DNA from: Amycolatopsis sp. NBC_01480
GTDB lineage: Bacteria > Actinomycetota > Actinomycetes > Mycobacteriales > Pseudonocardiaceae
DNA length: 64,000 bases
NCBI RefSeq assembly: GCF_036227205.1
Contig: NZ_CP109442.1
Location: forward strand, 6,882,001-6,946,000
Reading direction: 5' to 3'
Below the pieces are notes generated by a model. It was not told where the DNA came from. It searched no databases and saw nothing but the letters and a program-made list of their open reading frames with translations. Shown piece after piece: positions 49,991-58,901 of the stretch. A program made the position numbers and the translations under genes. The first letter of the stretch is position 1, and each line of letters opens with the position of its first letter.

Positions 49991-52900
49991 TCAGCCGATC
50001 TGGTAGCTGTACGGCAGGGTCGCAAGAACCTCGCCGGTGCCTTCCTGCGGCAGGCCGGTCACGCCGGTCGGCAGGGTGGGCACGGTCACCAGGTTCAGGT
50101 GGCCCGTCACCGCGGCGCCGTGCTTGCCCGACGGCGTGATGGTCACCGAAACGGTGACCGTCTGGCCCGGCTTCACGATCGTCGGGGTGCCGCCCGTGCC
50201 GTTGGGGTTCACGGACTGGTCGTACGGGTCACCGGTGGACGACGTCACGGCCGCGTCGAAGCCCGCGGTCTGGATCGACGCCGTGTACGAGGAGTGCCCG
50301 GCCGGCGCGCCCGACGGGCCGAACGGCCCGATCTCCTGGACGTCGGCGAACCAGACGCCCTTCGTGACGTAGCCCTGCTTCTCGCCGATCGTCGCGACGG
50401 AGACCGTGCTGCCCGCCTGCGCGGACTTCAGGTCGCCGAGCACGTCGATGCCCGCGGCCGAGCCCTGGATCTCCACCTGGGCCGGCACCGTCGACGAGGT
50501 GGCGACGGTGAACTTGCTGGTGTCCGGCGGAATCGAGTACACCGGGGCGTTGACGTTCAGCTCCGGCAGGTCCACCTCGGTCGAGCCGCCGATCGGCTGC
50601 GGCTGCAGCGTCTGACGGCTGTTGGTGCGGGCGTCGACGCCGATGGCGACCGGCTCGATCCCGTTGTTGCGCACCGTCACCGGGACGGTCACGGCCTGGC
50701 CCGCGGCCAGCTTCTTCGACGCCGAGTTCGGCAGCGCCGGGGCGCTGACCGACACCTGGTCGAAGCCCACCGTGCCGGTGAACGGCTGGTTGATCTGCTT
50801 GCCGGTCACCGGGTTCTGCACCACGACCACGAAGTGCCAGCGGCCCGGCAGCGGGTTCGCGTCGGTCAGCTGGAGCCCGGTGCCCTGCGACAGCTTGTTC
50901 GGCGCGCTGAGGAACGCGTTGCTGTTCACGTCCGCCAGCTCGCCGTTCGGGTCGACCAGCACGCCGTCGACGAGCGTGCCCGGGTCCTGCAGCTTCAGCG
51001 CGACGTCCAGGTCCTTCTTGCCCTTGGGCACGTCGAACTCGTAGCTGAAGGTCTGCGCCGGCGAAACCGCCCGCGCGTTGCCGCCGGTGATCGTGCCGCC
51101 GAAGCCGCCCGAGCCGTTTTTGGTCGGGATCAGCGAGCGCAGCACCGCGGACAGCGTGGTCTGGTGGCCGTCGGAGCTGCCGAAGGTCACCGAGTAGTCC
51201 GCGTCGCCGCCCGTGGCCGGGGTGGTCAGCGAGACCTTGACCGGCTTGGTCTGGCCCGGGTTCAGGCTCAGCACCTGCGGCGAGACCTGGCCGTACGGGA
51301 CGGCCCGCTGCGTGTCGTTGCTCAGCTGGATGTCACCGGTGTAGCCGGTCGGGCCGGACGCGGAGTAGAGCACCGCGGTCCAGGTGCCGGCGACCGGGCG
51401 GGTGACGTCCACGTTCGCGTAGTTCGCCGTGGCCGCGCCACCCTGCGGACGGCTGTTGGCCACGAAGGTGCCGTCCGGCGCGATCAGCGTCAGCCGCACC
51501 ACGGGGGTGACGGACTGGCCGTTGACCGTCTTCGGGCTGCCCTGCCACGCCATCCGCGAAAGCAGGCGCTGAGCCCCCGCGGGCACGCTGAAGGTGATCT
51601 TCTTGTACGCCCAGTCCTTGCCGTTGTAGTAAGGGAAAGTCGGCAGCTTGGCCGAGTCGAACGCGGTGGTCTGCGTCTGCGAGGACTGCGGCGCGAAGGT
51701 GCGGGTGCCGGCGCTCACCGTCAGCGGCTTGCTGCCGACGTTGGTCACCTTCACCGTGGCGTCCTGCGTGCTGCCCGGCGCGCCTTCCAGGGTGAGCTGG
51801 TCGGTGGAGAGGGCGATGTTCGACGCGGCGCCCGCCGGGGCACCGGTGGTGCCGGGCGAGGTCAGCGCCGCTTCGACGGCCGCGCGGGCGTCGAGCAGGC
51901 CGGAGCCCTGCTCGTCGGCGGGCAGGCCGAGGTCGTGCGCCGTGCCGGTGATGAACTGCTTCACCTGCGCGGGCGTCGGCGAAGCGCCGTGGTGCGTGCC
52001 GCGGTAGCCCTGGATGACCAGCGCGGCGACGCCGGCCGTCAGCGGGGCGGATTCACTGGTGCCGCCGAAGGATTCGAGGTCCGTCGGCTGCGGCACGGTC
52101 TTGAAGTTCCGGCACTCGGCGTACGCGGGCGCGCAGTCGGCCCAGTTGCCCTCACCGGGCGCGACCAGGTCGATCGTGCGGCCGTTCTGCGTGATGCCCG
52201 AGGACGACAGCGCGGAGATGTTGTCGCTGACCCACTTGCCGTTGGAGAACGGGAAAGCGGCGTAGGTGGTCTGCGCGTACAGCCGGTTGTCGGTGGTCGC
52301 GCCGGCCGAGATCACCAGCGGGTCGGTGGCCGGGCTGCCGATCGTCGAGGTGATGCCCGCGTCGCCGCTGGAGGCGGTGACGGTGACGCCCGCGGCGACG
52401 GCCTGGTCGTTGAACACCTGGAACAGGTTGCGGGAGCTGGCATCCGGGTACTGGTTCAGGCCCAGCGACTCGTTGATCACGTCGACGTGGTCGACGGTCA
52501 CCGCGTAGTCGATCGCCTGCAGCACCGCGGAGTTCGTGGCGGTGGAGCCGAAGACGTTCAGGCCCACCAGGCTCGCGCCGGGGGAGACGCCCTTGACCAC
52601 GATGTTGCAGCCCGCGGGCAGCGGGTGGTTCTCGTTCACGAACTTCGACAGGTCGTGCACGACCGTGCCCTGCGCGGCGATCGACGAGGCGTCGCCGAAA
52701 GCCTCCGCGCCGGAGTCGGTGGTGGCCGGGCCGTCACCGGAGAAGTCCTGGTAGTCGGAGAACACGTGGGAGCCGTCGGGGCGGATGAAGTCCGCGTAGT
52801 TCGGGTCCATGTTGTCCGCGAGGAAGGCGACCTTCACGCCCGAGCCGTTCGCCAGGTCCGAGGCGCTCTTCGAGCCGTCGGTGCTGTAGGCGTGGATCGA

Positions 52901-53425
52901 GGTCAGCGCCTCGGGCTCCAGCAGCGGCTTGGCCGGGTCGGCCGGGCAGATCGTGCCGGGCGCCTGGGGGTTCGCCTTGTCCTGCGCCTTCGGGGCCTTG
53001 CTGTCCGCGCCGGGCGCGGGCGTCGCGTCGGGCAGCGTCACCTTGCTGTCCGGCAGCACCTGGGCGACGGCCGGGTCCTGCGCCAGCTGCGCGGCCTGGG
53101 CCGAGGTCACGGTGGCGGAGAACGCGTTGCCCAGCGCGAAGTGCTTCACCTTGGCCGGGGCCGCGCCGGTGAGCTTGGCGAGCACCGACTCCTGCTGCTG
53201 GGTGGCCTCGGTGCGCCGGGTGCCCGAAGCCGCCTTGGTGGGCGGCGCGTCGGGGAGCTGGTTGTTGAGGACCACGATCACCGACTGCGGTGCGGCCTCG
53301 GCCGCGGTGGGGCTCGGCGCGGCGACGGCGGCCTGGCCAGTGCCCAGCTGAGTCAAGCTGGCCAAGGCCAAACCGCCCGTCGCGGCTATGACGAGGGCGC
53401 GAACGGATCGCGAGGAACGCCGCAT
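49991..53425 (-). CDS. Large secreted S8-type (subtilisin-like) serine protease with atypical catalytic motifs
   Basis: A 1144-residue protein with a signal peptide (about 1-36, ending AAVAA). An inhibitor-I9-like propeptide (about 47-128: SVIVVLNNQLPDAP, KHFALGNAFSATVTSAQAAQ) precedes a subtilase domain (about 190-530) and about 600 residues of beta-rich repeats, probably Fn3/CARDB-like modules. Catalytic Ser457 is in FGGTSESAPLTAG, and Asp204 lies in VKVAFLADNMDP. The HGTH motif reads AQGTVVH, and the oxyanion Asn segment reads ASSGDAG, as in sedolisins. GGGAG precedes ATG 53425. It would act outside the cell on proteins, possibly feeding the proline/hydroxyproline catabolic genes next to it. 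Confidence 0.85.
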   Translation of the reverse strand: MRRSSRSVRALVIAATGGLALASLTQLGTGQAAVAAPSPTAAEAAPQSVIVVLNNQLPDAPPTKAASGTRRTEATQQQESVLAKLTGAAPAKVKHFALGNAFSATVTSAQAAQLAQDPAVAQVLPDSKVTLPDATPAPGADSKAPKAQDKANPQAPGTICPADPAKPLLEPEALTSIHAYSTDGSKSASDLANGSGVKVAFLADNMDPNYADFIRPDGSHVFSDYQDFSGDGPATTDSGAEAFGDASSIAAQGTVVHDLSKFVNENHPLPAGCNIVVKGVSPGASLVGLNVFGSTATNSAVLQAIDYAVTVDHVDVINESLGLNQYPDASSRNLFQVFNDQAVAAGVTVTASSGDAGITSTIGSPATDPLVISAGATTDNRLYAQTTYAAFPFSNGKWVSDNISALSSSGITQNGRTIDLVAPGEGNWADCAPAYAECRNFKTVPQPTDLESFGGTSESAPLTAGVAALVIQGYRGTHHGASPTPAQVKQFITGTAHDLGLPADEQGSGLLDARAAVEAALTSPGTTGAPAGAASNIALSTDQLTLEGAPGSTQDATVKVTNVGSKPLTVSAGTRTFAPQSSQTQTTAFDSAKLPTFPYYNGKDWAYKKITFSVPAGAQRLLSRMAWQGSPKTVNGQSVTPVVRLTLIAPDGTFVANSRPQGGAATANYANVDVTRPVAGTWTAVLYSASGPTGYTGDIQLSNDTQRAVPYGQVSPQVLSLNPGQTKPVKVSLTTPATGGDADYSVTFGSSDGHQTTLSAVLRSLIPTKNGSGGFGGTITGGNARAVSPAQTFSYEFDVPKGKKDLDVALKLQDPGTLVDGVLVDPNGELADVNSNAFLSAPNKLSQGTGLQLTDANPLPGRWHFVVVVQNPVTGKQINQPFTGTVGFDQVSVSAPALPNSASKKLAAGQAVTVPVTVRNNGIEPVAIGVDARTNSRQTLQPQPIGGSTEVDLPELNVNAPVYSIPPDTSKFTVATSSTVPAQVEIQGSAAGIDVLGDLKSAQAGSTVSVATIGEKQGYVTKGVWFADVQEIGPFGPSGAPAGHSSYTASIQTAGFDAAVTSSTGDPYDQSVNPNGTGGTPTIVKPGQTVTVSVTITPSGKHGAAVTGHLNLVTVPTLPTGVTGLPQEGTGEVLATLPYSYQIG

Positions 53426-53649
53426 GTGCAGCTCCCACTTCCTACTCGGAGGGTTTGAAAGTTACTGGCCCCGACGAAATCGGGCGCGGTTGTGCCCGCC
53501 TGATTTCCCTGTGGGAGAACTATTTCGGACCCCTCGTCGATCCACAAGCGACAATAGTGGTGAAGAATTCCGACAAAATGACCGAATTCCGCCCCGGATC
53601 GCCCCGCGAGTCCCTTTTGGTTTTTATGCGCTGTTTTCGAGAATTATAT

Positions 53650-54858
53650 TCAGGTCACGGGAAGGTGACTGCGGGAGTTCCGCGCGATCACGAGGGTGCC
53701 CGCGAGCGCCACGACGACGAGACAGCCGAGCAATACTGGGTAACCGGCCACCCCGCTGAGCGCCGCGAGTAACGAAGGCAGCAGAAAACCGATATATGCC
53801 AGCGCGTAGTAAATACCGGTCAGCTCGGCGATCTCGTCCGGCCGTGCCAGGCGTTGCAGTTCAAGCAGCCCGGACACGACCGCGATGCCGTACGCCGTGC
53901 CGAGCACCAGCGCGGTGGCGAGCGCCAGCCACGGCGAGCGCACGGCGGCCGCGACCGCGCTGAGCGCGAGCCCGGCGCACAGCACGGTCATGCCGGTGAG
54001 CACCGCGCGGGCGCTGGTGGCGCGGTCCACGCGTTTCGCGATCGGCTGGATGCCGACACCCGCGCCGACCGCGCACACCGTCAGCAGCGTCGAGTAGGCG
54101 AGGGACCACGAGCCCAGCTGATCGTCGACCAGCTGCGGCATGATCGCGTACGCCACGCCGCACGAGCCGAAGATCCACGGCGCCATCGGCAGGATCACCC
54201 GGCGGAAGCGGGGATGCCGGGTGGTGACCGGCCGGACGCGGGCGGTTGCTTGGCCCAGCGTTTCCCGGCCGCGCAAGGCGAATCCCAGCGCCACCACGGC
54301 GAGTCCGATGTGGACGGCGAACGGCAGCACCATCGGCCACGGCGCCCATTGCGCGAGCACTCCGGCCGCGCCGGGCCCGATGCCGAGGCCGAGCGTGAGG
54401 CACAGCGCGGCGCGGCGGGTGCCGAGGTCGGGGGCGCCGCCCGGGACGGCGTCGGACAGCTCCTTGATCCAGGTCGAGCCGACGGCCATCGCCACCGCGA
54501 CGGCCACCCCGGTGGCGAACCGCCCGGCGGCGATCCAGGCGACGCCGAGCGGGCCGAGCGCGATCAGCGTGCTGGCGACGAGGGAAAGCACCGTGCCGGC
54601 CAGCATCACCGGACGGCGTCCGTACCGATTGGACAGACGGCCGGACAGCAGCAGTCCGGGGACGAGCCCGATCACGTACGCGCCGAGCAGCGCGTCGACC
54701 GTGAAGGTGGAGTAGCCCGCGTCCTTGTACATCACCAGCAACGGGGTGAACTGGTTGCCGCCCCAGCCGCAGGCGAAAACCGCTGCGGCGGCGGGAAACC
54801 AGGCCGGGCGGGTGGCCGTGGTGGCGCTGTCGGCAGCCCGGGCGGCGGTGGTCGTCAT
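53650..54858 (-). CDS. MFS transporter co-transcribed with a GntR regulator
   Basis: A 402-residue membrane protein of about 12 helices. PAAAAVFACGWGGNQFTPLL is TM1 and LLLSGRLSNRYGRRPVMLAG carries the loop 2-3 signature (GxLxxRxGRR). FATGVAVAVAMAVGSTWIKE and YGIAVVSGLLELQRL are also visible. The family contains many Pseudonocardiaceae drug or metabolite exporters. ATG 54858 overlaps the GntR stop by four bases. Substrate unknown; the hydroxyproline genes are nearby but on another transcript. Confidence 0.87.
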   Translation of the reverse strand: MTTTAARAADSATTATRPAWFPAAAAVFACGWGGNQFTPLLVMYKDAGYSTFTVDALLGAYVIGLVPGLLLSGRLSNRYGRRPVMLAGTVLSLVASTLIALGPLGVAWIAAGRFATGVAVAVAMAVGSTWIKELSDAVPGGAPDLGTRRAALCLTLGLGIGPGAAGVLAQWAPWPMVLPFAVHIGLAVVALGFALRGRETLGQATARVRPVTTRHPRFRRVILPMAPWIFGSCGVAYAIMPQLVDDQLGSWSLAYSTLLTVCAVGAGVGIQPIAKRVDRATSARAVLTGMTVLCAGLALSAVAAAVRSPWLALATALVLGTAYGIAVVSGLLELQRLARPDEIAELTGIYYALAYIGFLLPSLLAALSGVAGYPVLLGCLVVVALAGTLVIARNSRSHLPVT

Positions 54859-55490
54859 CGGCGGTGGACCCCGTCCAGGTGCGCGCGCAGGGCGGGGGCG
54901 AACGCGTCGGCGTCGGCGGCCTCGATGATCGCGATCAGCGCGGTGTGCTCCTCGACCACCTCGGGCAGCCGGGCCGGGATCGGGCGCAGCGCGTGCACGT
55001 TCATCCGGCGCTGGCGGTCGGCGAGCGTGGCGTAGAAGTCGAGCAGCAGCGTGTTGCCCCCGGCGGCGACGATGGTGCGGTGGAACAGTTCGTCGGCCTC
55101 GGCGAACGCGGGCAGGTCGCCGGCGTCGGCGTGCGCGCGCTGCGTGTCGAGCACGGTGTGCAGCTGCTCCAGCGCGTCGGGGATCAGGTCGGGCCGGCGC
55201 GCGAGCCGCCGCACGGCCGCGGCCTCGACGGCCTCCCGCGCGTCGAGCACGTCTTCGGCCTCGCCCGGCGGCACGGGGACCACGACGGCGCCGCGTTTCG
55301 GGATCAGGTTCAGCAATCCCTCGACCTGGAGGCGCAGAAACGCTTCCCTCACGGGCGTCCGGCTGACGCCGAGGCGTTCCGCGATCTCGCCTTCGCTGAA
55401 CAGGTGCCCGCCCGGCAGTTCGCCGGTGAGCACCAGTTCCTTGGTCAGCTGGTAGGCCCGGTCGGCGGCGGCGGTCTTCGCGGGGGTCAT
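54855..55490 (-). CDS. GntR-family (FCD) transcriptional regulator
   Basis: A 211-residue regulator. The GntR winged helix spans about residues 5-70 (DRAYQLTKELVLTGELPGGH, LFSEGEIAERLGVSRTPVRE, IPKRGAVVV). The FCD domain spans about 85-205 with ligand/metal residues in AEADELFHRTIVAAGGN and VVEEHTALIAIIEA. ATG 55490 is chosen as the shortest start that keeps the family pattern; ATG 55508 is possible. It shares a transcript with the MFS gene and may also control the hydroxyproline-type locus to the right. Confidence 0.86.
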   Translation of the reverse strand: MTPAKTAAADRAYQLTKELVLTGELPGGHLFSEGEIAERLGVSRTPVREAFLRLQVEGLLNLIPKRGAVVVPVPPGEAEDVLDAREAVEAAAVRRLARRPDLIPDALEQLHTVLDTQRAHADAGDLPAFAEADELFHRTIVAAGGNTLLLDFYATLADRQRRMNVHALRPIPARLPEVVEEHTALIAIIEAADADAFAPALRAHLDGVHRR

Positions 55491-55587
55491 GATCAGGGAC
55501 GCTAACATGCATCTCAGCTTGTATCTATGATGGGAGACCGGGTTCACTGACACAGGAAGTCAGCGGACCCGGCTTAGCGTCGCCGTC

Positions 55588-55953
55588 ATGACCGATATCA
55601 ACGCCATCGTGAACGATTTCGCCGCCGTCTGGAACGAGCCGGACGCCGAACTGCGCCGCGCCGCCGTCGTCCGCCTCTGGGACGAGGACGCGATCGAGTA
55701 CACCACCGAGGACACCTACCGTGGCCACGACGAACTGGAGAAGCGGGTGGCTGCCGCGTACGAGCAGTTCGTCTCGCCGGGCGAGAGCATCTTTGTCGCC
55801 GGCGACGACGTCCGCAGCCACCATGGTGCGCTGATCTTCACCACTCATCTGGTGCCGGTCGGCGGCGGGAGTCCCCAGTGGAGCGGAACGATTGTCCTGC
55901 TGCTGACCTCCGCCGGCCGGATCGAGCGGGACTACCAGTTCCCGCCTGCGTGA
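55588..55953 (+). CDS. SnoaL-like (NTF2-fold) small protein
   Basis: A 121-residue protein with the NTF2-like cone fold: AIVNDFAAVWNEPDAELRRA, VVRLWDEDAIEYTTEDTYRG and an outer sheet with HGALIFTTHLVPVG, IERDYQFPPA. Most such proteins are small isomerase- or cyclase-like enzymes or ligand-binding domains. It is divergent from the GntR gene and is followed by a strong hairpin, so it is monocistronic. Function unknown. Confidence 0.78.
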   Translation: MTDINAIVNDFAAVWNEPDAELRRAAVVRLWDEDAIEYTTEDTYRGHDELEKRVAAAYEQFVSPGESIFVAGDDVRSHHGALIFTTHLVPVGGGSPQWSGTIVLLLTSAGRIERDYQFPPA

Positions 55954-55973
55954 CCCTGTTGCTCCGGTGACGC

Positions 55974-56007
55974 CGCCCCCTCGGCAGGAGGAACTGCCGA
56001 GGGGGCG
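55974..56007 (+). terminator. Strong hairpin terminator after the SnoaL-like gene
   Basis: CGCCCCCTCGGCAG and CTGCCGAGGGGGCG (14 bp, perfect) flank GAGGAA. It separates the SnoaL-like gene from the hydroxyproline operon promoter. No T-tract follows. Confidence 0.7.
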
Positions 56008-56031
56008 GAGAGCGTGCCCACGGCTTGTGCA

Positions 56032-56040
56032 ATGTGACAT
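56032..56040. promoter_or_regulatory. Candidate operator at the start of the dehydrogenase operon
   Basis: ATGTGACAT (ATGT/ACAT arms around one base), within CAATGTGACATA, ends nine bases before the GTG start of the first gene. The same CAATGT-S-ACAT word occurs at 63413 between the MFS and DapA-like genes, which suggests one regulator for both units. Confidence 0.5.
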
Positions 56041-56049
56041 ACTACTGCC

Positions 56050-57198
56050 GTGACAGTGCGAGAACACCCGGACGTGCTGGTCGTCGGGGCCGGGGTGGTC
56101 GGGGCCGCGTGCGCGTACTACTGCGCGGCGGCGGGGCTGCGGGTCGCCGTGCTGGAGCGCGGGGGCGTCGCCGGCGGGACCACCAGCGGCGGCGAGGGCA
56201 ACATCCTGGTGTCCGACAAATCGCCGAGCCCGGAGCTGGACCTGGCGCTGCTGTCGGTGCGGCTCTGGGGTGAGCTGGGCGAGCGGTTCGGGCCCGGCGC
56301 GTTCGAGCTGGAGCACAAGGGCGGGGTCGTCGTCGCGCAATCACCGGAAGCTGCTCGCGGGCTGGCCACGCTGACGGCGGAGCAGCGCGGGTTGGGCGTC
56401 GAGGCGGTTGATGTTTCCGCGGCGGAACTGGCCGAACTCGAGCCGAATCTGACGCCCGAGGTGAGCGCGGGTGCTTTTTATCCGCAGGACATGCAGGTGC
56501 AGCCGATGCTGGCTGCGGCTGAGTTGTTGCGTGCGGCGCGGGCACTTGGCGCCACATTGCACACCGGCACCGAGGTGCTCGCGTTCCGGAAACGGGACGG
56601 GGTGGTCACCAACCGCGGTGAGTTCTCGGCGCGGTGGGTCGTCAATGCGGCCGGGACCTGGGGCGGCCCGGTTTCCGAACTGGCCGGGGCGCCGATCCCG
56701 GTGCTGCCGCGGCGCGGGTTCGTGCTGGTCACCGAGCCGTTGCCGCGGGTGATCCGGCACAAGGTCTACACCGCGGACTACGTCGCGAACGTGGTGAGCG
56801 GCGACGCCGGGCTCGAGACGTCCGTGGTGGTCGAGGGCACGCGCGCCGGCACGGTGCTGATCGGCGCCAGCCGCGAGCGCGTCGGCTTCGACCGGGAGTT
56901 CTCGCTGCCGATCGTGCGCAAGCTGGCCGCGCAGGCGCTGGGCGTGTTCCCGTTCCTGGCCGACGTCGCCTTGCTGCGCAGTTACCTCGGCTTCCGGCCG
57001 TACTGCTCGGACCACCTCCCGGTGATCGGCGCCGACCCGCGCCGGCCCGGGCTGGTGCACGCCTGCGGGCACGAGGGCGCGGGCATCGGCCTGGCCGCGG
57101 CGACCGGCCACCTCATCGCCCAGCAGCTGACCGGAGCGACGCCGGACCTGGACTTGACGCCGTTCCGCGCTGATCGTTTCACCGAGGAGGTGGCGTGA
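56050..57198 (+). CDS. DAO-fold FAD oxidoreductase, D-hydroxyproline dehydrogenase-like subunit
   Basis: A 382-residue flavoprotein. The FAD-binding Rossmann motif VLVVGAGVVGAACAYYCAAA is at the N-terminus, then GGTTSGGEGNILVSDKSP, and the C-terminal FAD loop FRPYCSDHLPVIGADPRRPG, ACGHEGAGIGLAAATG. The family includes glycine oxidase, HcnC and the FAD subunit of heterotrimeric D-hydroxyproline (and octopine/nopaline) dehydrogenases. A 2Fe-2S protein and an FAD/NAD protein follow on the same transcript, giving the full trimer. It would oxidise cis-4-hydroxy-D-proline to 1-pyrroline-4-hydroxy-2-carboxylate. GTG 56050 is nearly leaderless. Confidence 0.83.
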   Translation: MTVREHPDVLVVGAGVVGAACAYYCAAAGLRVAVLERGGVAGGTTSGGEGNILVSDKSPSPELDLALLSVRLWGELGERFGPGAFELEHKGGVVVAQSPEAARGLATLTAEQRGLGVEAVDVSAAELAELEPNLTPEVSAGAFYPQDMQVQPMLAAAELLRAARALGATLHTGTEVLAFRKRDGVVTNRGEFSARWVVNAAGTWGGPVSELAGAPIPVLPRRGFVLVTEPLPRVIRHKVYTADYVANVVSGDAGLETSVVVEGTRAGTVLIGASRERVGFDREFSLPIVRKLAAQALGVFPFLADVALLRSYLGFRPYCSDHLPVIGADPRRPGLVHACGHEGAGIGLAAATGHLIAQQLTGATPDLDLTPFRADRFTEEVA

Positions 57199-57274
57199 GC
57201 ACACAATCGCGAACGCCGCTCGCGCCACCGACCCGGGTGCGGGTGTCCCGCAGAGCACAGGAGGTGGCGTGAGC
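57185..57274 (+). repeat. Duplicated ribosome site and start codon (16-bp direct repeat)
   Basis: AGGAGGTGGCGTGAGC occurs at 57185-57200 and again at 57259-57274, 74 bases apart. The first copy would start a 25-codon frame (GTG 57195) that ends at the second start, so the native start signal of the ferredoxin-like gene appears duplicated with an insert between the copies. Confidence 0.7.
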
Positions 57275-57535
57275 TTTACCTTCGACGGCAAGGAAATCGC
57301 GGCCGAACCAGGGCAGAGCGTCGGCGCTGCCCTGATCGCCGCGGGCTACCGCTCGTGGCGGACGACGCGGCACGGCGCCGCGCCGCGCGGGGTGTTCTGC
57401 GGCATCGGCGTGTGCTTCGACTGCCTGGTGGTCGTCAACGGCCGGCCGAACGAGCGCGCTTGCCTCACCGAGGCCCGCCCCGGCGACGACGTGCGGTCCC
57501 AGGAAGGAGCGGGTCGCGGTGACCTCACCTGTTGA
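57269..57535 (+). CDS. 2Fe-2S small subunit of the dehydrogenase (HcnA-like)
   Basis: An 88-residue protein with a plant-type ferredoxin fold: FTFDGKEIAAEPGQSVGAAL and iron ligands Cys44, Cys49, Cys52 (FCGIGVCFDC) and Cys65 (NERAC). It corresponds to the small subunit of HcnABC-like amino-acid dehydrogenases and links the two flavoprotein subunits. GTG 57269 follows AGGAGG; an identical signal 74 bp upstream is a duplication. It overlaps the next gene by 17 bp. Confidence 0.85.
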   Translation: MSFTFDGKEIAAEPGQSVGAALIAAGYRSWRTTRHGAAPRGVFCGIGVCFDCLVVVNGRPNERACLTEARPGDDVRSQEGAGRGDLTC

Positions 57536-58901
57536 GTCTGCTTACGACCTGGCAGTGCTGGGCGCGGGCCCGGCCGGTCTGGCGGCCGCTGTCACCGCCG
57601 CGCGGGCCGGTGCCCGGGTCGCGCTGGTCGACGCGGGGGATCGCGTCGGCGGTCAGTACTGGCGTCACCGCGAAGGCGACGACGGTGCGGGCCACCACCA
57701 CTGGCAGACCCTGGTTCGCCTGCGGGATTCCTTGCCCCAGCTGGACTTCCTGGCCCGGCACGCGGTCTGGCACGTCGAGCGGTCCGGCGGCGGCTTCACC
57801 CTCCACACCAACCGCGGCGAGGTCCACGCCCGCACCTTCGTCATCGCGACCGGTGCGTACGACCGCCAGCTGCCGTTCCCCGGCTGGACCCTGCCGGGCG
57901 TCTTCACGGCCGGTGGCGCGCAGGCGTTGCTCAAAGGCCACGGTGTACGGGCCGGGAGGCGGGTCGTGGTGGCCGGGACCGGGCCGTTCCTGCTGCCGGT
58001 CGCCGCGGGGCTGGCGCGGGCCGGGGCGGAGGTGGCGGGGGTGTTCGAGGCCGGGTCCCCGGCTGGGTTCGCCCGATCGCCGCTGGCTGTGCTCGGCAGT
58101 CTCGGCAAGCTCGCCGAGGGCGTCGGGTACCTGAAAACCTTGGCGCGGAAAAGGATTCCGTACCGGACGCGTACGGCGGTCGTAGCCGCGCATGGTGACG
58201 AAGAAGTCCGTTCGGTGACCGTCGCAGCGCTCGATCGAGACTGGCGGATCGTGGCGGGCAGCGAGCGCGAGATCGCGTGTGACACCGTCGCGGTGGGGTA
58301 CGGCTTCACGCCGCAGCTGGAGATTCCCCTGCAACTCGGCTGCGAAACCCGGCTCGGCGCCGACGGCAGCCTGATCGCGGTGGCCGACCACCAGCAGCGC
58401 GCCACCGTTCCCGGCGTGTACCTGGCCGGGGAGGTGTGCGGCGTCGGCGGGGCCGAGCTGTCCCTTGTGGAGGGTGAGCTGGCCGGCTTGCACGCCGCGC
58501 TCACCACGGCCGGCGCCGAGCCGGACCGGACCGTGCTCACGCGGTTGCTGAACCGCCGCGCGTCGGCCCGCGCCTTCGCCGGGGCGATGCACGCGGCGCA
58601 CCCGGTCCGTCCCGGCTGGCTGAGCTGGCTCGACGCACCGACGCTGCTCTGCCGGTGCGAGGAGGTGAGCGTCGGGACCGTCCGCGACACCATCGCGGAC
58701 CTCGGCGCGACGGACGCCCGCACCGTCAAACTGCTGGCACGCCCGGGAATGGGCCTGTGCCAGGGCCGGGTCTGCGGTTACGCCACCGCCTGCCTCACCG
58801 CCGCCGAGCAGGGGCGCGAGCCCACGGCGGCCGACCTCGCCGGACTGGCCGCGCGGCCGATCGCGCAACCGGTGCGGCTCGGGGATCTGGCAGATGGCTG
58901 A
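57519..58901 (+). CDS. FAD/NAD(P)-binding subunit of the dehydrogenase (HcnB-like) with BFD-type Fe-S site
   Basis: A 460-residue protein. A first dinucleotide fold (LAVLGAGPAGLAAAVTAARA), a second (RRVVVAGTGPFLLPVAAGLA) and the flavin loop PGVYLAGEVCGVGGAELSL are visible. The C-terminus has four cysteines, LCRCEEVS and GMGLCQGRVCGYATA, of a BFD-like 2Fe-2S domain. This matches the alpha subunit of octopine/nopaline oxidase and D-hydroxyproline dehydrogenase. AGGAAGGAG precedes GTG 57519. Its final codons are copied about 169 bp downstream. Confidence 0.86.
   Translation: MTSPVESAYDLAVLGAGPAGLAAAVTAARAGARVALVDAGDRVGGQYWRHREGDDGAGHHHWQTLVRLRDSLPQLDFLARHAVWHVERSGGGFTLHTNRGEVHARTFVIATGAYDRQLPFPGWTLPGVFTAGGAQALLKGHGVRAGRRVVVAGTGPFLLPVAAGLARAGAEVAGVFEAGSPAGFARSPLAVLGSLGKLAEGVGYLKTLARKRIPYRTRTAVVAAHGDEEVRSVTVAALDRDWRIVAGSEREIACDTVAVGYGFTPQLEIPLQLGCETRLGADGSLIAVADHQQRATVPGVYLAGEVCGVGGAELSLVEGELAGLHAALTTAGAEPDRTVLTRLLNRRASARAFAGAMHAAHPVRPGWLSWLDAPTLLCRCEEVSVGTVRDTIADLGATDARTVKLLARPGMGLCQGRVCGYATACLTAAEQGREPTAADLAGLAARPIAQPVRLGDLADG

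Noticed and set aside
49853..53458. A 1201-codon open frame on the plus strand opposite the S8 protease
   Set aside because: It lies antisense to a well-supported secreted protease. Its translation is Arg/Gly/His/Val-rich with no domain, as expected from GC-rich codon bias in the opposite strand.
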